DNA of 64,000 nt from Oscillospiraceae bacterium (lineage in GTDB: Bacteria; Bacillota; Clostridia; Oscillospirales; Oscillospiraceae). Position numbers and translations under genes: made by a program. How positions within the stretch are numbered: position 1 is the first letter of the stretch; each line of letters starts with the position of its first letter. The notes under the pieces are model-generated. The model ran no database searches. It was not told the origin of the DNA and saw only the letters and a program-made list of their open reading frames with translations. Positions 42,432-50,926 of the stretch are shown piece by piece. The DNA is taken from positions 44,724 to 108,723 of the forward strand of contig JAFRER010000007.1 of the NCBI GenBank assembly GCA_017434755.1. The letters are read 5' to 3'.

Positions 42432-44591
42432 TTGGAATCCATCACTCAGATCCTCGCCCGGGAACTGGACAAGAAGCCCGAGCACATTGAAAACGTAATC
42501 ACTCTTCTTGATGAGGGCAACACCGTCCCCTTTATTGCCCGCTACCGCAAGGAACTCCACGGCGGCATGGACGACACCGCCCTGCGCACGCTGGTTGAAC
42601 GTCTCGAATACCTTCGCTCTCTTCAGGAGCGCAGAGATACGATAAAAAGATCCATAGAAGAGCAGGGCAAGCTCACGGACGAGCTTTCCGCGGCCATAGA
42701 CGAGGCCGCGACCCTTGCCGTCCTGGAGGATATCTACCGCCCCTATAAGCCCAAACGCCGCACCAGGGCCACGATCGCAAAGGAGAAAGGCCTTGAGCCT
42801 CTCGCTCTGCAGCTGTTTGCCCAGGAGAAGGGCGCTCCCTCTCCCGAGGAGCTCGCCGCGGGATTTATCGACAGCGAAAAGGGCGTATCTTCCGTTGAAG
42901 AGGCGCTTGCCGGTGCTTCGGACATCATCGCGGAAATGATCTCGGATGACGCGGAGATCCGCCGCATACTCCGCGATTTCATCAACGCTTCCGGCTCTGT
43001 CGTATCACAGGCCGCCTCGGAAGCCGATTCCGTCTACCGGCTGTATTATGACTTCAGCGAGAAGCTCTCCCGCGTTAAGGGACATCAGATCCTTGCCATG
43101 AACCGCGGTGAAAAGGAGGGCTTCCTCAAAGTCTCCGTCTCGGTGGATACGGAAGCCTGTCTTCATCTCGTACGCAGGAAGGTAACGGTTCCGGGCAGTT
43201 CCTCCATGGAATTCGTGCGCGCCGCCGCGGACGATGCCTTCGACCGGCTCATTTTCCCCTCCCTTGAGCGCGAGATCCGGAGTACCCTCACCGATACCGC
43301 CAGCGAAGGCGCTATCCACAATTTTGCTCTTAACCTCAAGCCTCTGCTCATGCAGCCTCCCGTTAAAGGCAAGGTGACGATGGGTCTCGACCCCGGATAC
43401 AGGAACGGCTGCAAGGTAGCCGTAGTGGACGCCACCGGCAAGGTGCTCGACACTTCCGTGGTATATCCCACTTTCAGCGAAGCAAAGAAGCAGGAAGCCA
43501 TCCGGAAGCTCGCCGCACTCATTCGGAAGCACGGTGTGCAGCATATCGCCATAGGAAACGGCACCGCCTCGCGGGAGACCGAGCAGATGACCGTCGAACT
43601 CCTGCACATGCTCAACGGCGGCCAGTCCTATGCCATCGTGAACGAGGCCGGCGCTTCCGTATACTCCGTATCGAAGCTTGCCGCGGACGAATTTCCCGAC
43701 TTCGACGTCAACCTGCGTTCCGCGGTCTCCATAGCCCGCCGGCTACAGGATCCTCTTGCCGAGCTAGTAAAGATCGATCCCATGGCTATAGGGGTCGGTC
43801 AGTATCAGCACGACATGCCTCAGGCAAAACTCGAGGAGACGCTCAACGGCGTTGTCGAGGACTGCGTCAACTCGGTCGGCGTGGATATAAATACGGCCTC
43901 CCCGTCCCTTCTGCAGCGGGTCTCCGGTCTGACGAAGACCACTGCGAAGAATATCGTCAGCTACCGTGAGGAAAACGGCGCGTTCACCAGCCGGAAACAG
44001 ATCTCCAAGGTCCCGAAGCTGGGTCCCAAGGCTTTTGAGCAATGCGCGGGCTTTCTGCGCATCCCCGAAAGCGCCCAGGTCCTGGACAACACCGCCGTCC
44101 ACCCCGAAAGCTATGATGCGGCCGAAAAACTGCTCGCTCTGTGTCGATGCGATATGGACGAAGTACGGAACGGCACGCTGGGCGATCTGAGGAAAGTCGC
44201 CGAGACCATCGGCTGGGAAAAGGCGGCTGCAGCCTGCGCCGTCGGCGTGCCCACGCTGAAGGACATAGTCTCCGAGCTGATGAAGCCGGGGCGCGACCCG
44301 CGTGATGAGCTTCCCCCGGTGGTGCTGCGCACGGACGTGCTGGATATAAAGGATCTCAAGCCCGGCATGGTGCTCCGCGGCACGGTGCGGAATGTCATCG
44401 ACTTCGGCGTATTCGTCGATATCGGCGTCCATCAGGACGGTCTGGTCCATATCTCCCGGATCTGCGACCGCTATATCCGCCATCCCAGCGAGGTGCTGTC
44501 CGTCGGTGACATCGTCACTGTGGCGGTCGTGGAGGTTGACGAGGCAAAACATAGGATCAGTCTTACCATGAAAGGCGTAAAGGAGCAGTAA
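42432..44591 (+). CDS. tex: Tex-family transcription accessory protein
   Basis: A 719-residue nucleic-acid-binding protein with all domains of the Tex family: an N-terminal helical part (LDEGNTVPFIARYRKELHG), the YqgF-like RNase H fold (TMGLDPGYRNGCKVAVVDA), a helix-hairpin-helix (INTASPSLLQRVSGLTKTTA, then VPKLGPKAFEQ) and a C-terminal S1 domain (GMVLRGTVRNVIDFGVFVDI). Tex affects transcription and RNA turnover and is related to eukaryotic Spt6. The start is TTG at 42432 with AGGAGAA upstream. Confidence 0.95.
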   Translation: MESITQILARELDKKPEHIENVITLLDEGNTVPFIARYRKELHGGMDDTALRTLVERLEYLRSLQERRDTIKRSIEEQGKLTDELSAAIDEAATLAVLEDIYRPYKPKRRTRATIAKEKGLEPLALQLFAQEKGAPSPEELAAGFIDSEKGVSSVEEALAGASDIIAEMISDDAEIRRILRDFINASGSVVSQAASEADSVYRLYYDFSEKLSRVKGHQILAMNRGEKEGFLKVSVSVDTEACLHLVRRKVTVPGSSSMEFVRAAADDAFDRLIFPSLEREIRSTLTDTASEGAIHNFALNLKPLLMQPPVKGKVTMGLDPGYRNGCKVAVVDATGKVLDTSVVYPTFSEAKKQEAIRKLAALIRKHGVQHIAIGNGTASRETEQMTVELLHMLNGGQSYAIVNEAGASVYSVSKLAADEFPDFDVNLRSAVSIARRLQDPLAELVKIDPMAIGVGQYQHDMPQAKLEETLNGVVEDCVNSVGVDINTASPSLLQRVSGLTKTTAKNIVSYREENGAFTSRKQISKVPKLGPKAFEQCAGFLRIPESAQVLDNTAVHPESYDAAEKLLALCRCDMDEVRNGTLGDLRKVAETIGWEKAAAACAVGVPTLKDIVSELMKPGRDPRDELPPVVLRTDVLDIKDLKPGMVLRGTVRNVIDFGVFVDIGVHQDGLVHISRICDRYIRHPSEVLSVGDIVTVAVVEVDEAKHRISLTMKGVKEQ

Positions 44592-45380
44592 ATGTCACTT
44601 CCTCTTGTTGCAAACTATCATACCCACACATACCGCTGCGGACACGCCGCGGAGGCTCCCGAGCGGGAATATGTGGAAAGGGCCATCGCCGCCGGCATCC
44701 GGATCCTCGGCTTTTCGGACCATACCCCCTATCCCGGCACCGCCAATTTCCCCGGACGGCCAGACATACGGATGGACCTCTCCGAGCTGGACGGCTACTG
44801 CGAGACCGTTCTTGCCCTGCGGGACGAATACCGGGACGATATTGAGATCCATCTCGGTCTGGAGGCGGAGTATTATCCCGCACTCTTTGATGCTCTCCTG
44901 GAGCAGCTCCGGACAAGGCCCATCGAATACATGATCCTCGGCCAGCACTTTACCAACAACCAAAACGACGGGGTGCACTGCGGCTTCCCCGGCAGCGATG
45001 TGCTCTCCAAGTATACCGAGCAGCTCATCTGCGGCATCAAGACCGGCATGTTCACCTATATCGCCCACCCGGACATCGTCAATCACGAATGCGATCCGGA
45101 CGAATACGAGCGGCATATGCGGAGGATCTGCCGGAAAGCCAACGAATACGGCCTGCCTCTTGAGATCAACATGCTGGGGCTCGGCACCGGAAGACCCTAT
45201 CCTTACCGGCGGTTCTGGGAGATCGCCGCGTCCGAAGGCTGCACGGCAATCATCGGCTGCGACGCCCACAGCCCGGAAGACGTTTTTCATCAAGAGCTGA
45301 TCGACTCAGCCCGCGCCCTCGCCTCGGAACTTGGCATAAAAGTCCTCGATACGCTTCCTCTGAAAGTTCCTTTTGCCTGA
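44592..45380 (+). CDS. PHP-domain phosphatase (histidinol-phosphatase-like)
   Basis: A 262-residue metal-dependent phosphatase. The PHP motifs are present: NYHTHTYRCGHA at the N-terminus, FSDHTPYP, GLEAEYYP, GQHFTNNQNDG, IAHPDI and the C-terminal GCDAHSPED. This is the HisK/HisJ-type branch; histidine synthesis is possible, but no his genes are nearby, so another sugar phosphate may be the substrate. It starts right after the tex stop with AGGAG in the tex coding end, so the two are one unit. Confidence 0.88.
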   Translation: MSLPLVANYHTHTYRCGHAAEAPEREYVERAIAAGIRILGFSDHTPYPGTANFPGRPDIRMDLSELDGYCETVLALRDEYRDDIEIHLGLEAEYYPALFDALLEQLRTRPIEYMILGQHFTNNQNDGVHCGFPGSDVLSKYTEQLICGIKTGMFTYIAHPDIVNHECDPDEYERHMRRICRKANEYGLPLEINMLGLGTGRPYPYRRFWEIAASEGCTAIIGCDAHSPEDVFHQELIDSARALASELGIKVLDTLPLKVPFA

Positions 45381-45394
45381 ACCTTACAGAAAGA

Positions 45395-45433
45395 AAAAGA
45401 CAGGAGATGCTTAACATGCATCTCCTGTCTTTT
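45395..45433. terminator. Bidirectional terminator between PHP gene and trmO
   Basis: A perfect 16-bp stem (45395-45410 with 45418-45433) with a 7-nt loop and T/A runs on both flanks. Confidence 0.93.
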
Positions 45434-46111
45434 TTATGTCTTCTCAACGGAACTAACGCGGACCTTCCCGTCCTTCACGGTAAATCGTATCTCAAATCCG
45501 GCAAAGACGAATCCATATTCCCTGTCTCCCTGCTCCAAATACCGCGGTCTCGGATCCAGAGAGAGCAGTTTTCTCAGCGCGGCCCGTTTCTCTTCCGGGA
45601 TCATCCTTTCCAGCCCTTCCGGCATGTCGACTTCCAGCCTCTCACCGGGATCCGGCGCAAAGCCGGCGCAGGCGTCCGCTTTGGCGTCGGCATAGGATAT
45701 ATACGGCTTGATATCGTAGATCGGCGTCCCGTCTACCATATCCGCTCCGGCGACGATCAGTTTCGGCATCCCACTGCCGCTGTCTTCGATCCGGAGCAGC
45801 CGCACGCAGGAGAGGCCGAGTCCGTTCGGCCGGAAAGGAGATCGTGTGGCAAATACGCCTTTCCGGACATTCCCTCCGAGCCGCGGAGGCCGGACCGTGG
45901 GCGACCAGCCTTCGTTCTCCGAGAAACCCCAGATGAGCCACAGATGGCTGAATTCCTCTATCCCGCGGATCGCCTCCCTGTCGGCATATCCTTTTTCGAA
46001 TTCGATCGTCCCTTCGAGCTCCTCGACGATCCCCGCCTGTCTCGGCACGCCGAACTTTCCCGGAAAGTCGGTCCTAATGCGGGCGATCGGCTCTATCGTT
46101 TTCTCACTCAT
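45434..46111 (-). CDS. trmO: tRNA t6A37 N6-methyltransferase TrmO (TsaA/YaeB)
   Basis: SAM-dependent enzyme that methylates N6 of t6A37 in tRNA-Thr to m6t6A. The 225-residue protein has the family blocks FSHLWLIWGFSENEGW, VFATRSPFRPNGLGLSCVRL, IVAGADMVDGTPIYDIKPYI and a C-terminal domain with SLDPRPRYLEQ. The start at 46111 overlaps the CPBP gene stop by 4 bases (ATGA); the longer frame to 46213 is a read-through of the CPBP gene in another frame. It is the last gene of the minus-strand unit miaB-mutS-CPBP-trmO. Confidence 0.92.
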   Translation of the reverse strand: MSEKTIEPIARIRTDFPGKFGVPRQAGIVEELEGTIEFEKGYADREAIRGIEEFSHLWLIWGFSENEGWSPTVRPPRLGGNVRKGVFATRSPFRPNGLGLSCVRLLRIEDSGSGMPKLIVAGADMVDGTPIYDIKPYISYADAKADACAGFAPDPGERLEVDMPEGLERMIPEEKRAALRKLLSLDPRPRYLEQGDREYGFVFAGFEIRFTVKDGKVRVSSVEKT

Positions 46112-46803
46112 AAGGCGGCCAGTCTTTCTATCGCCGCCATGGAAACGGCGTTCACCAGCATATGCAGGAATATCGGCGTCCAGATCGTGTTCGTCCGCTC
46201 GTAACAGCGGCACAGGAGCCAGGAAACGGGCAGATACTGGATTATGAACAGCACATACAGCGGATTCTGCAGCAGATATGCCCAGATGTGATAGATCCCG
46301 AACGCGAGCATGCTCACGATATACGCAAGGATCCGGCTCTTTTTCCTGATCGCTCCGAAAATGCCCGCCCGGAACATCAGTTCCTCGACGATCGGCGCAA
46401 GAAAAATCCCGACCGCCTTGATGACCCCCGGACTCTCGGCCGCAAGCCCGCTCACGGCCTCGTTATTCGGGTTCATAACGATCTCCTCTCCGCTCAGCAG
46501 CAGCAAAAGCGCTGCGAAAAGGGCGTTGAAGGCGACCATAGCGAGATAGGACCCGGCAACCTGCAGAATGCAGTAAAATGGCCTGTCACACAGCGGGTCG
46601 AATTCTCTCCTCAGAAATCTTCCGAGGAAAGCCAGCATATAGACCGCGCCTGCAGCGTACAGTATGAGATTTGCTGCCGTTACATCCATTCTGCCGAAAC
46701 GGCACAGCAAACCCAGCAGTTCCGGCAGGGCCACGATATGGACGGGGATCCATGCCAGTGCGGCGATCGTTTCCCCTTTTGTCAGTCTGCTGGTGAAATT
46801 CAT
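46108..46803 (-). CDS. CPBP-family intramembrane metalloprotease
   Basis: A 231-residue membrane protein with about seven helices. The CPBP/Abi signatures are the glutamate pair in PIVEELMFRAGIF and the histidine of IYHIWAYLL, expected to bind the catalytic zinc. Bacterial members cleave membrane peptides, confer bacteriocin self-immunity or act in stress. Both ends overlap by 4 bases with neighbours (mutS stop upstream, trmO start downstream), so it is translated with a mismatch-repair gene and a tRNA-modification gene, an unrelated mix. Target unknown. Confidence 0.83.
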   Translation of the reverse strand: MNFTSRLTKGETIAALAWIPVHIVALPELLGLLCRFGRMDVTAANLILYAAGAVYMLAFLGRFLRREFDPLCDRPFYCILQVAGSYLAMVAFNALFAALLLLLSGEEIVMNPNNEAVSGLAAESPGVIKAVGIFLAPIVEELMFRAGIFGAIRKKSRILAYIVSMLAFGIYHIWAYLLQNPLYVLFIIQYLPVSWLLCRCYERTNTIWTPIFLHMLVNAVSMAAIERLAAL

Positions 46804-49403
46804 CCCTTGGCTTTCCTCTGCAGTTCGAACAGCATGTTCATTGCCTCCAGAGGAGTGAGCGTGTTCAGATCGGTCTCCCGGAGCATCTTTCCTATTTCGT
46901 CCGTACCCACATCCGCGAAGCTGATCTGCATATCCTCCTCATGTTCTCCGGTGAAAACGGGCCCTGTCCCGCTGCTCTCGAGTTCCTTCAGATAAGCCTT
47001 TGCCTTGCTGATAATGCCCTCAGGAAGTCCCGCGAGTTTTGCGACCTCTATCCCGTAGCTGTCGTCTGCGGAACCGCGCACAATCTTCCGCAGGAACACC
47101 AGCTTGCCGCCCTGCTTTTTGGCGGTGATGTTATAGTTCCTCACGCCGCTTATTTCACCTTCGAGTGCGGACAGTTCGTGGTAATGGGTCGCGAACATCG
47201 TTTTCGCGCCAAGCCTGCGTTTGTCTGCGCAGTATTCGAGCACGGCCCGCGCGATCGCCATTCCGTCAAAAGTGCTGGTTCCCCGGCCGATCTCATCAAG
47301 GATCAGCAGTGAGGAGGACGTCGCGAAACGGAGGATATCCGCCATCTCCGTCATCTCCACCATAAAAGTGGACTGGCCGGAGGCAAGATCGTCCGAAGCG
47401 CCGATCCTTGTGAACACTCTGTCGACGATCCCTATGTTGGCGCTTTTTGCGGGAACGAAAGATCCGATCTGCGCCATGAGCACGATGAGCGCGGTCTGCC
47501 GCATGTAGGTGGATTTTCCCGCCATGTTCGGCCCCGTGATGATAGCCACGCGGTCGTCCGAGTCATTCAGATAGGTGCTGTTCGGCACGAAGAGAACGTC
47601 CTTCAGCGTCTGCTCCACTACGGGGTGCCGCCCCTCGATGATCTCTATGGTCCCCGTGGTGTCTACCTCGGGCATGGTATAGTTGTTTCTTGCAGCGACC
47701 TCGGCAAACGAGCAGAACACATCGAGCTTTGCCAGCGTATCGGCAGTGGCCTGTATCCTGTCCACCCTTTCGGCGACCCGGCAGCGGATCTCCGTAAAGA
47801 AACGGAATTCCATATCGTTAATGCGCTCTCTTGCCGTGAGAAGTGTGTTTTCGAGTTCCTTGAGTTCCTGTGTGATATATCTCTCATTCGATACAAGGGT
47901 CTGCCGGCGGATGTAATCATCGGGTATGCCGGCGTCTCCGGCGGAGCGGGGAACGTCTATGTAATAGCCGAACACCTTGTTGTATCCGACCTTCAGCTTC
48001 TTTATCCCTGTCCTGTTCCTCTCGCGAAGCTCGAGCTCAGCCACCATTTTCGCTCCGTTGTCGCGGATGTTCCGCAGATAGTCGAGTTCCTCGGAGTACC
48101 CTTCCCGGATAATGCCGCCCTCGCGCACGGAGAACGGAGGATCGTCGCATATGGCGGTATCGATCATCTCCCGGATGTCCTCGAGGGCGTCCATCTGTGC
48201 GATCTCGCAAAGCTCCGCACATCTGCTGTCTGCAAGCAGCTTCTTTATCTCGGGCAGCATTGCGGCGCAGTCGGCTATGGCGCGCAGGTCTCTGCCTCCC
48301 GCCGTGCCGTATACCGCTCTTCCCGCAAGTCTCTGCAGATCGCTGATTGGCTTGAGCGCGACTCTGAGTTCTCCGCGCCGGACACTGTCGAAGAAAAGCT
48401 CATTCACCGCAGCGTGACGGCGTCGGATCTCCACCGCTGACAGCAGCGGCCTCTCGATCCAGGCCCTCAGGAGCCTTCCGCCCATGGGGGTCCCGGTCTT
48501 ATCCAGCACCCAGAGGAGCGTACCGCGCTTTTCTCTGCTGCGGAGCGATTCCGTCAGCTCGAGGTTTCGTCTTGTGGTCCAGTCCATCTCCATATATCTT
48601 CCGCGTGAGAGGATATCCAAGCGCCGGATGTGACTGATGTCGAATTTCTGCGTTTCTTCTATGTATGCCAGCAGTGCGCCGGCGGCACAGACCGCGGCGG
48701 AGCTGTCTCCGAGACCGCAGCTGTCTACGTCGGCATATCCGAACTGCGCGCACACCCGCGCGGCGCAGCTCATATAGTCAAAGCGTGCTTCCCCTTTTTC
48801 CGGCATGGCGGCGAGCTTCGTCGAAAGGAACTCGGATATGGCGGCATTCTGCTCCGCTCCGGCTGACAGCACAGCTTCTTTCGGGGCGAACCTGCCCAGC
48901 TCGTTGATGATGTGGCTGACCGGATCTTCCCTGAATGCACAGCAGCAGAACTCTCCCGTGGAGATGTCGCAGAAGGCGGCTCCTCCCGAACCCTCTTCCA
49001 GGCAGATCGCACAGATGTAGTTGCTGCGCGACTCCTCCAGCATGGAGCTCTCGGTCACGGTACCGGGCGTGATGATCCGGATAACGTCTCTTTTCACCAG
49101 CCCCTTGGCGAGCGCCGGATCCTCCGTCTGCTCGCATATGGCGACCTTGTAGCCTTTCGCAATGAGCTTGGCTATATAGCTTTCGGCAGCGTGATACGGC
49201 ACTCCGCACATCGGGGTCCGCTCCTCGGGGTCTTCCACCCCGCGGTCTCTCGTGGTCAGTGCGAGATCGAGCTCCCGGGAGGCGATCTTGGCGTCGTCAT
49301 TGAACATCTCGTAAAAATCGCCCAGCCGGAAAAAGAGCAGACAGTCTCTGTACTGCTCCTTTATCTCGTTATACTGCCTTTTCATCGGTGTGAGCTCAGC
49401 CAT
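46800..49403 (-). CDS. mutS: DNA mismatch repair protein MutS
   Basis: Recognises mismatches and starts repair. The 867-residue protein has the mismatch-binding FFRLGDFYEMF (Phe-x-Glu type) near the N-terminus, connector and lever domains, and the ATPase with Walker A ITGPNMAGKSTYMRQTA, SSLLILDEIGRGTST and ATHYHEL. The C-terminal residues form the usual short tail. The start at 49403 (MAELTPMKRQ) is preferred over the in-frame ATG at 49418; both overlap the miaB end, by 8 or 23 bp, so mutS is translationally coupled to miaB. Confidence 0.96.
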   Translation of the reverse strand: MAELTPMKRQYNEIKEQYRDCLLFFRLGDFYEMFNDDAKIASRELDLALTTRDRGVEDPEERTPMCGVPYHAAESYIAKLIAKGYKVAICEQTEDPALAKGLVKRDVIRIITPGTVTESSMLEESRSNYICAICLEEGSGGAAFCDISTGEFCCCAFREDPVSHIINELGRFAPKEAVLSAGAEQNAAISEFLSTKLAAMPEKGEARFDYMSCAARVCAQFGYADVDSCGLGDSSAAVCAAGALLAYIEETQKFDISHIRRLDILSRGRYMEMDWTTRRNLELTESLRSREKRGTLLWVLDKTGTPMGGRLLRAWIERPLLSAVEIRRRHAAVNELFFDSVRRGELRVALKPISDLQRLAGRAVYGTAGGRDLRAIADCAAMLPEIKKLLADSRCAELCEIAQMDALEDIREMIDTAICDDPPFSVREGGIIREGYSEELDYLRNIRDNGAKMVAELELRERNRTGIKKLKVGYNKVFGYYIDVPRSAGDAGIPDDYIRRQTLVSNERYITQELKELENTLLTARERINDMEFRFFTEIRCRVAERVDRIQATADTLAKLDVFCSFAEVAARNNYTMPEVDTTGTIEIIEGRHPVVEQTLKDVLFVPNSTYLNDSDDRVAIITGPNMAGKSTYMRQTALIVLMAQIGSFVPAKSANIGIVDRVFTRIGASDDLASGQSTFMVEMTEMADILRFATSSSLLILDEIGRGTSTFDGMAIARAVLEYCADKRRLGAKTMFATHYHELSALEGEISGVRNYNITAKKQGGKLVFLRKIVRGSADDSYGIEVAKLAGLPEGIISKAKAYLKELESSGTGPVFTGEHEEDMQISFADVGTDEIGKMLRETDLNTLTPLEAMNMLFELQRKAKG

Positions 49404-50814
49404 TTTCCAATTCACCATACAGCGCCCATGTGTTGCTCGCTGTTATCCTCACATTTATGAACTGTCCTATGAGGGACGTGTCGCCCTTGAGATGCACGAG
49501 TCTTCCCCCGTTTGTTCTGCTGGAGAGGTTATACCCCTCGCGGCCGGTCTCGCCGTCCACCAGCACCCGCACGGTCTTTCCCTCGTATTCCCTGTGTTTT
49601 TCTCCGGATATCCGGTTTGCCGTTTCCGTCAGCGCGTCGAAATGCGCCTGCTTTTCCTCGCGCGAGTAGGGATCGGGCATGTTTGCGGCCGGCGTTCCGA
49701 CCCGTTTTGAATAGATGAACGTGAACATCGCATCGAAGCGGACTTTTTCGCACAGCCTCAGCGTGTCCCGGAACTCTTCGTCCGTCTCTCCCGGAAATCC
49801 CACGATAATGTCCGTGGTGACCACGAGGTCCGGCATATAGCTTCTCGCGAGCTCCAGCTTTTTTATATAGGTCGCGCTGTCGTAGTTCCGGTTCATGACC
49901 TTCAGGATCCTGTCATTTCCGGACTGTACCGGCAGATGCAGATGCCTGGCGCATTTCTCGCACTCTGCCATGGTTTTGAACAGTTTCTCCGTGGCGTCTT
50001 TGGGATGGCTCGTCATGAAGCGAATGAGAAAGTCTCCCGGAATGCCGTTTATCATCCGAAGCAGATCGGCAAAATCGACTCCGCGGTCCAGATCCTTCCC
50101 GTAGGAGTTTACGTTCTGGCCGAGCAGGGTGATGTCTTTGTAGCCCTCTGCCACCAGCCGCTCCGCCTCTCGGACAATGTCCTCCGGCTGTCTCGACCGT
50201 TCTCTTCCCCTTACATACGGGACGATGCAGTAGGAGCAAAAGTTGTTGCATCCGTACATGATTGACAGCCAGGCCTTGACCTTTCCGTCGCGTCTGAGCG
50301 GGATCCCTTCCGCCACCGCGCCGTCATCCTTTTCGGTCGCAAATATCCTTTTGTGCCGTTCGATGACCTCCAGCAGCAGTTCCGGAAAACGCCAGAGCTC
50401 ATGCGGTCCGAATACCAGATCGACTATCGGGTAGCTCATCTTGATCTTTCGGGCCATATGCTCCTGCTGGACCATACAGCCGCAGACACAGATGATCTGC
50501 CCCGGTTTCGCTTTTTTCGTGTGGTTGAGCGCACCGACGTTCCCGAGCACGCGCATCTCGGCATGCTCCCTCACCGCGCAGGTGTTCACCACTATGATAT
50601 CCGCAGCAAATTCGTCCTGTGTGAAGCCGAAGCCCATCTCGGCAAGGTAGCCTCTTATCTTCTCGCTGTCCGCTTCGTTCTGCTGGCAGCCGTATGTGTC
50701 GACCATGGCCAGAAGGCTCTTCTCGTCGATTTGGAGCTTTTCCCGGATCGTTCCGCACAGCCCAATCTGCCTGTATATTTCAGAATTATCTATCGTTTTC
50801 GTGCTTTTCGCCAT
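49396..50814 (-). CDS. miaB: tRNA-2-methylthio-N6-dimethylallyladenosine synthase MiaB
   Basis: Radical-SAM methylthiotransferase that turns i6A37 into ms2i6A37 in tRNA. The 472-residue protein carries both iron-sulfur cluster sites: N-terminal cysteines in MVDTYGCQQNEADSEK, VVNTCAVREHAEMR and VCGCMVQQEH, and the radical-SAM CNNFCSYC of the YGCNNFCSYCIVPYVRGRER block. A C-terminal TRAM domain follows. It has an AAAGGAAC ribosome binding site. It acts on the product of MiaA, encoded on the opposite side of the same promoter region. Confidence 0.95.
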   Translation of the reverse strand: MAKSTKTIDNSEIYRQIGLCGTIREKLQIDEKSLLAMVDTYGCQQNEADSEKIRGYLAEMGFGFTQDEFAADIIVVNTCAVREHAEMRVLGNVGALNHTKKAKPGQIICVCGCMVQQEHMARKIKMSYPIVDLVFGPHELWRFPELLLEVIERHKRIFATEKDDGAVAEGIPLRRDGKVKAWLSIMYGCNNFCSYCIVPYVRGRERSRQPEDIVREAERLVAEGYKDITLLGQNVNSYGKDLDRGVDFADLLRMINGIPGDFLIRFMTSHPKDATEKLFKTMAECEKCARHLHLPVQSGNDRILKVMNRNYDSATYIKKLELARSYMPDLVVTTDIIVGFPGETDEEFRDTLRLCEKVRFDAMFTFIYSKRVGTPAANMPDPYSREEKQAHFDALTETANRISGEKHREYEGKTVRVLVDGETGREGYNLSSRTNGGRLVHLKGDTSLIGQFINVRITASNTWALYGELENG

Positions 50815-50844
50815 CGTAAGAGTTCCTTTGTTGTCGATTAAAAT

Positions 50845-50874
50845 ATATTAGCATAAAAGAAGTGGAAGTTTCAA
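50845..50874 (-). promoter_or_regulatory. Promoter of the miaB-mutS unit
   Basis: Minus-strand TTGAAA (50874-50869), 18-bp spacer and TAATAT (50850-50845), about 31 bp before the miaB start. Confidence 0.65.
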
Positions 50875-50891
50875 CTCGATTCATGTATAAT
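50863..50891 (+). promoter_or_regulatory. Candidate promoter of the mutL-miaA unit
   Basis: A perfect TATAAT (50886-50891) lies 36 bp before the mutL ATG; the -35 (TGGAAG, 50863-50868) is poor and overlaps the miaB -35 on the other strand, so the two promoters share DNA. Confidence 0.45.
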
Positions 50892-50926
50892 TGTCAGTCG
50901 CAGGAATACTTCCGGAGGGCTTTTCT

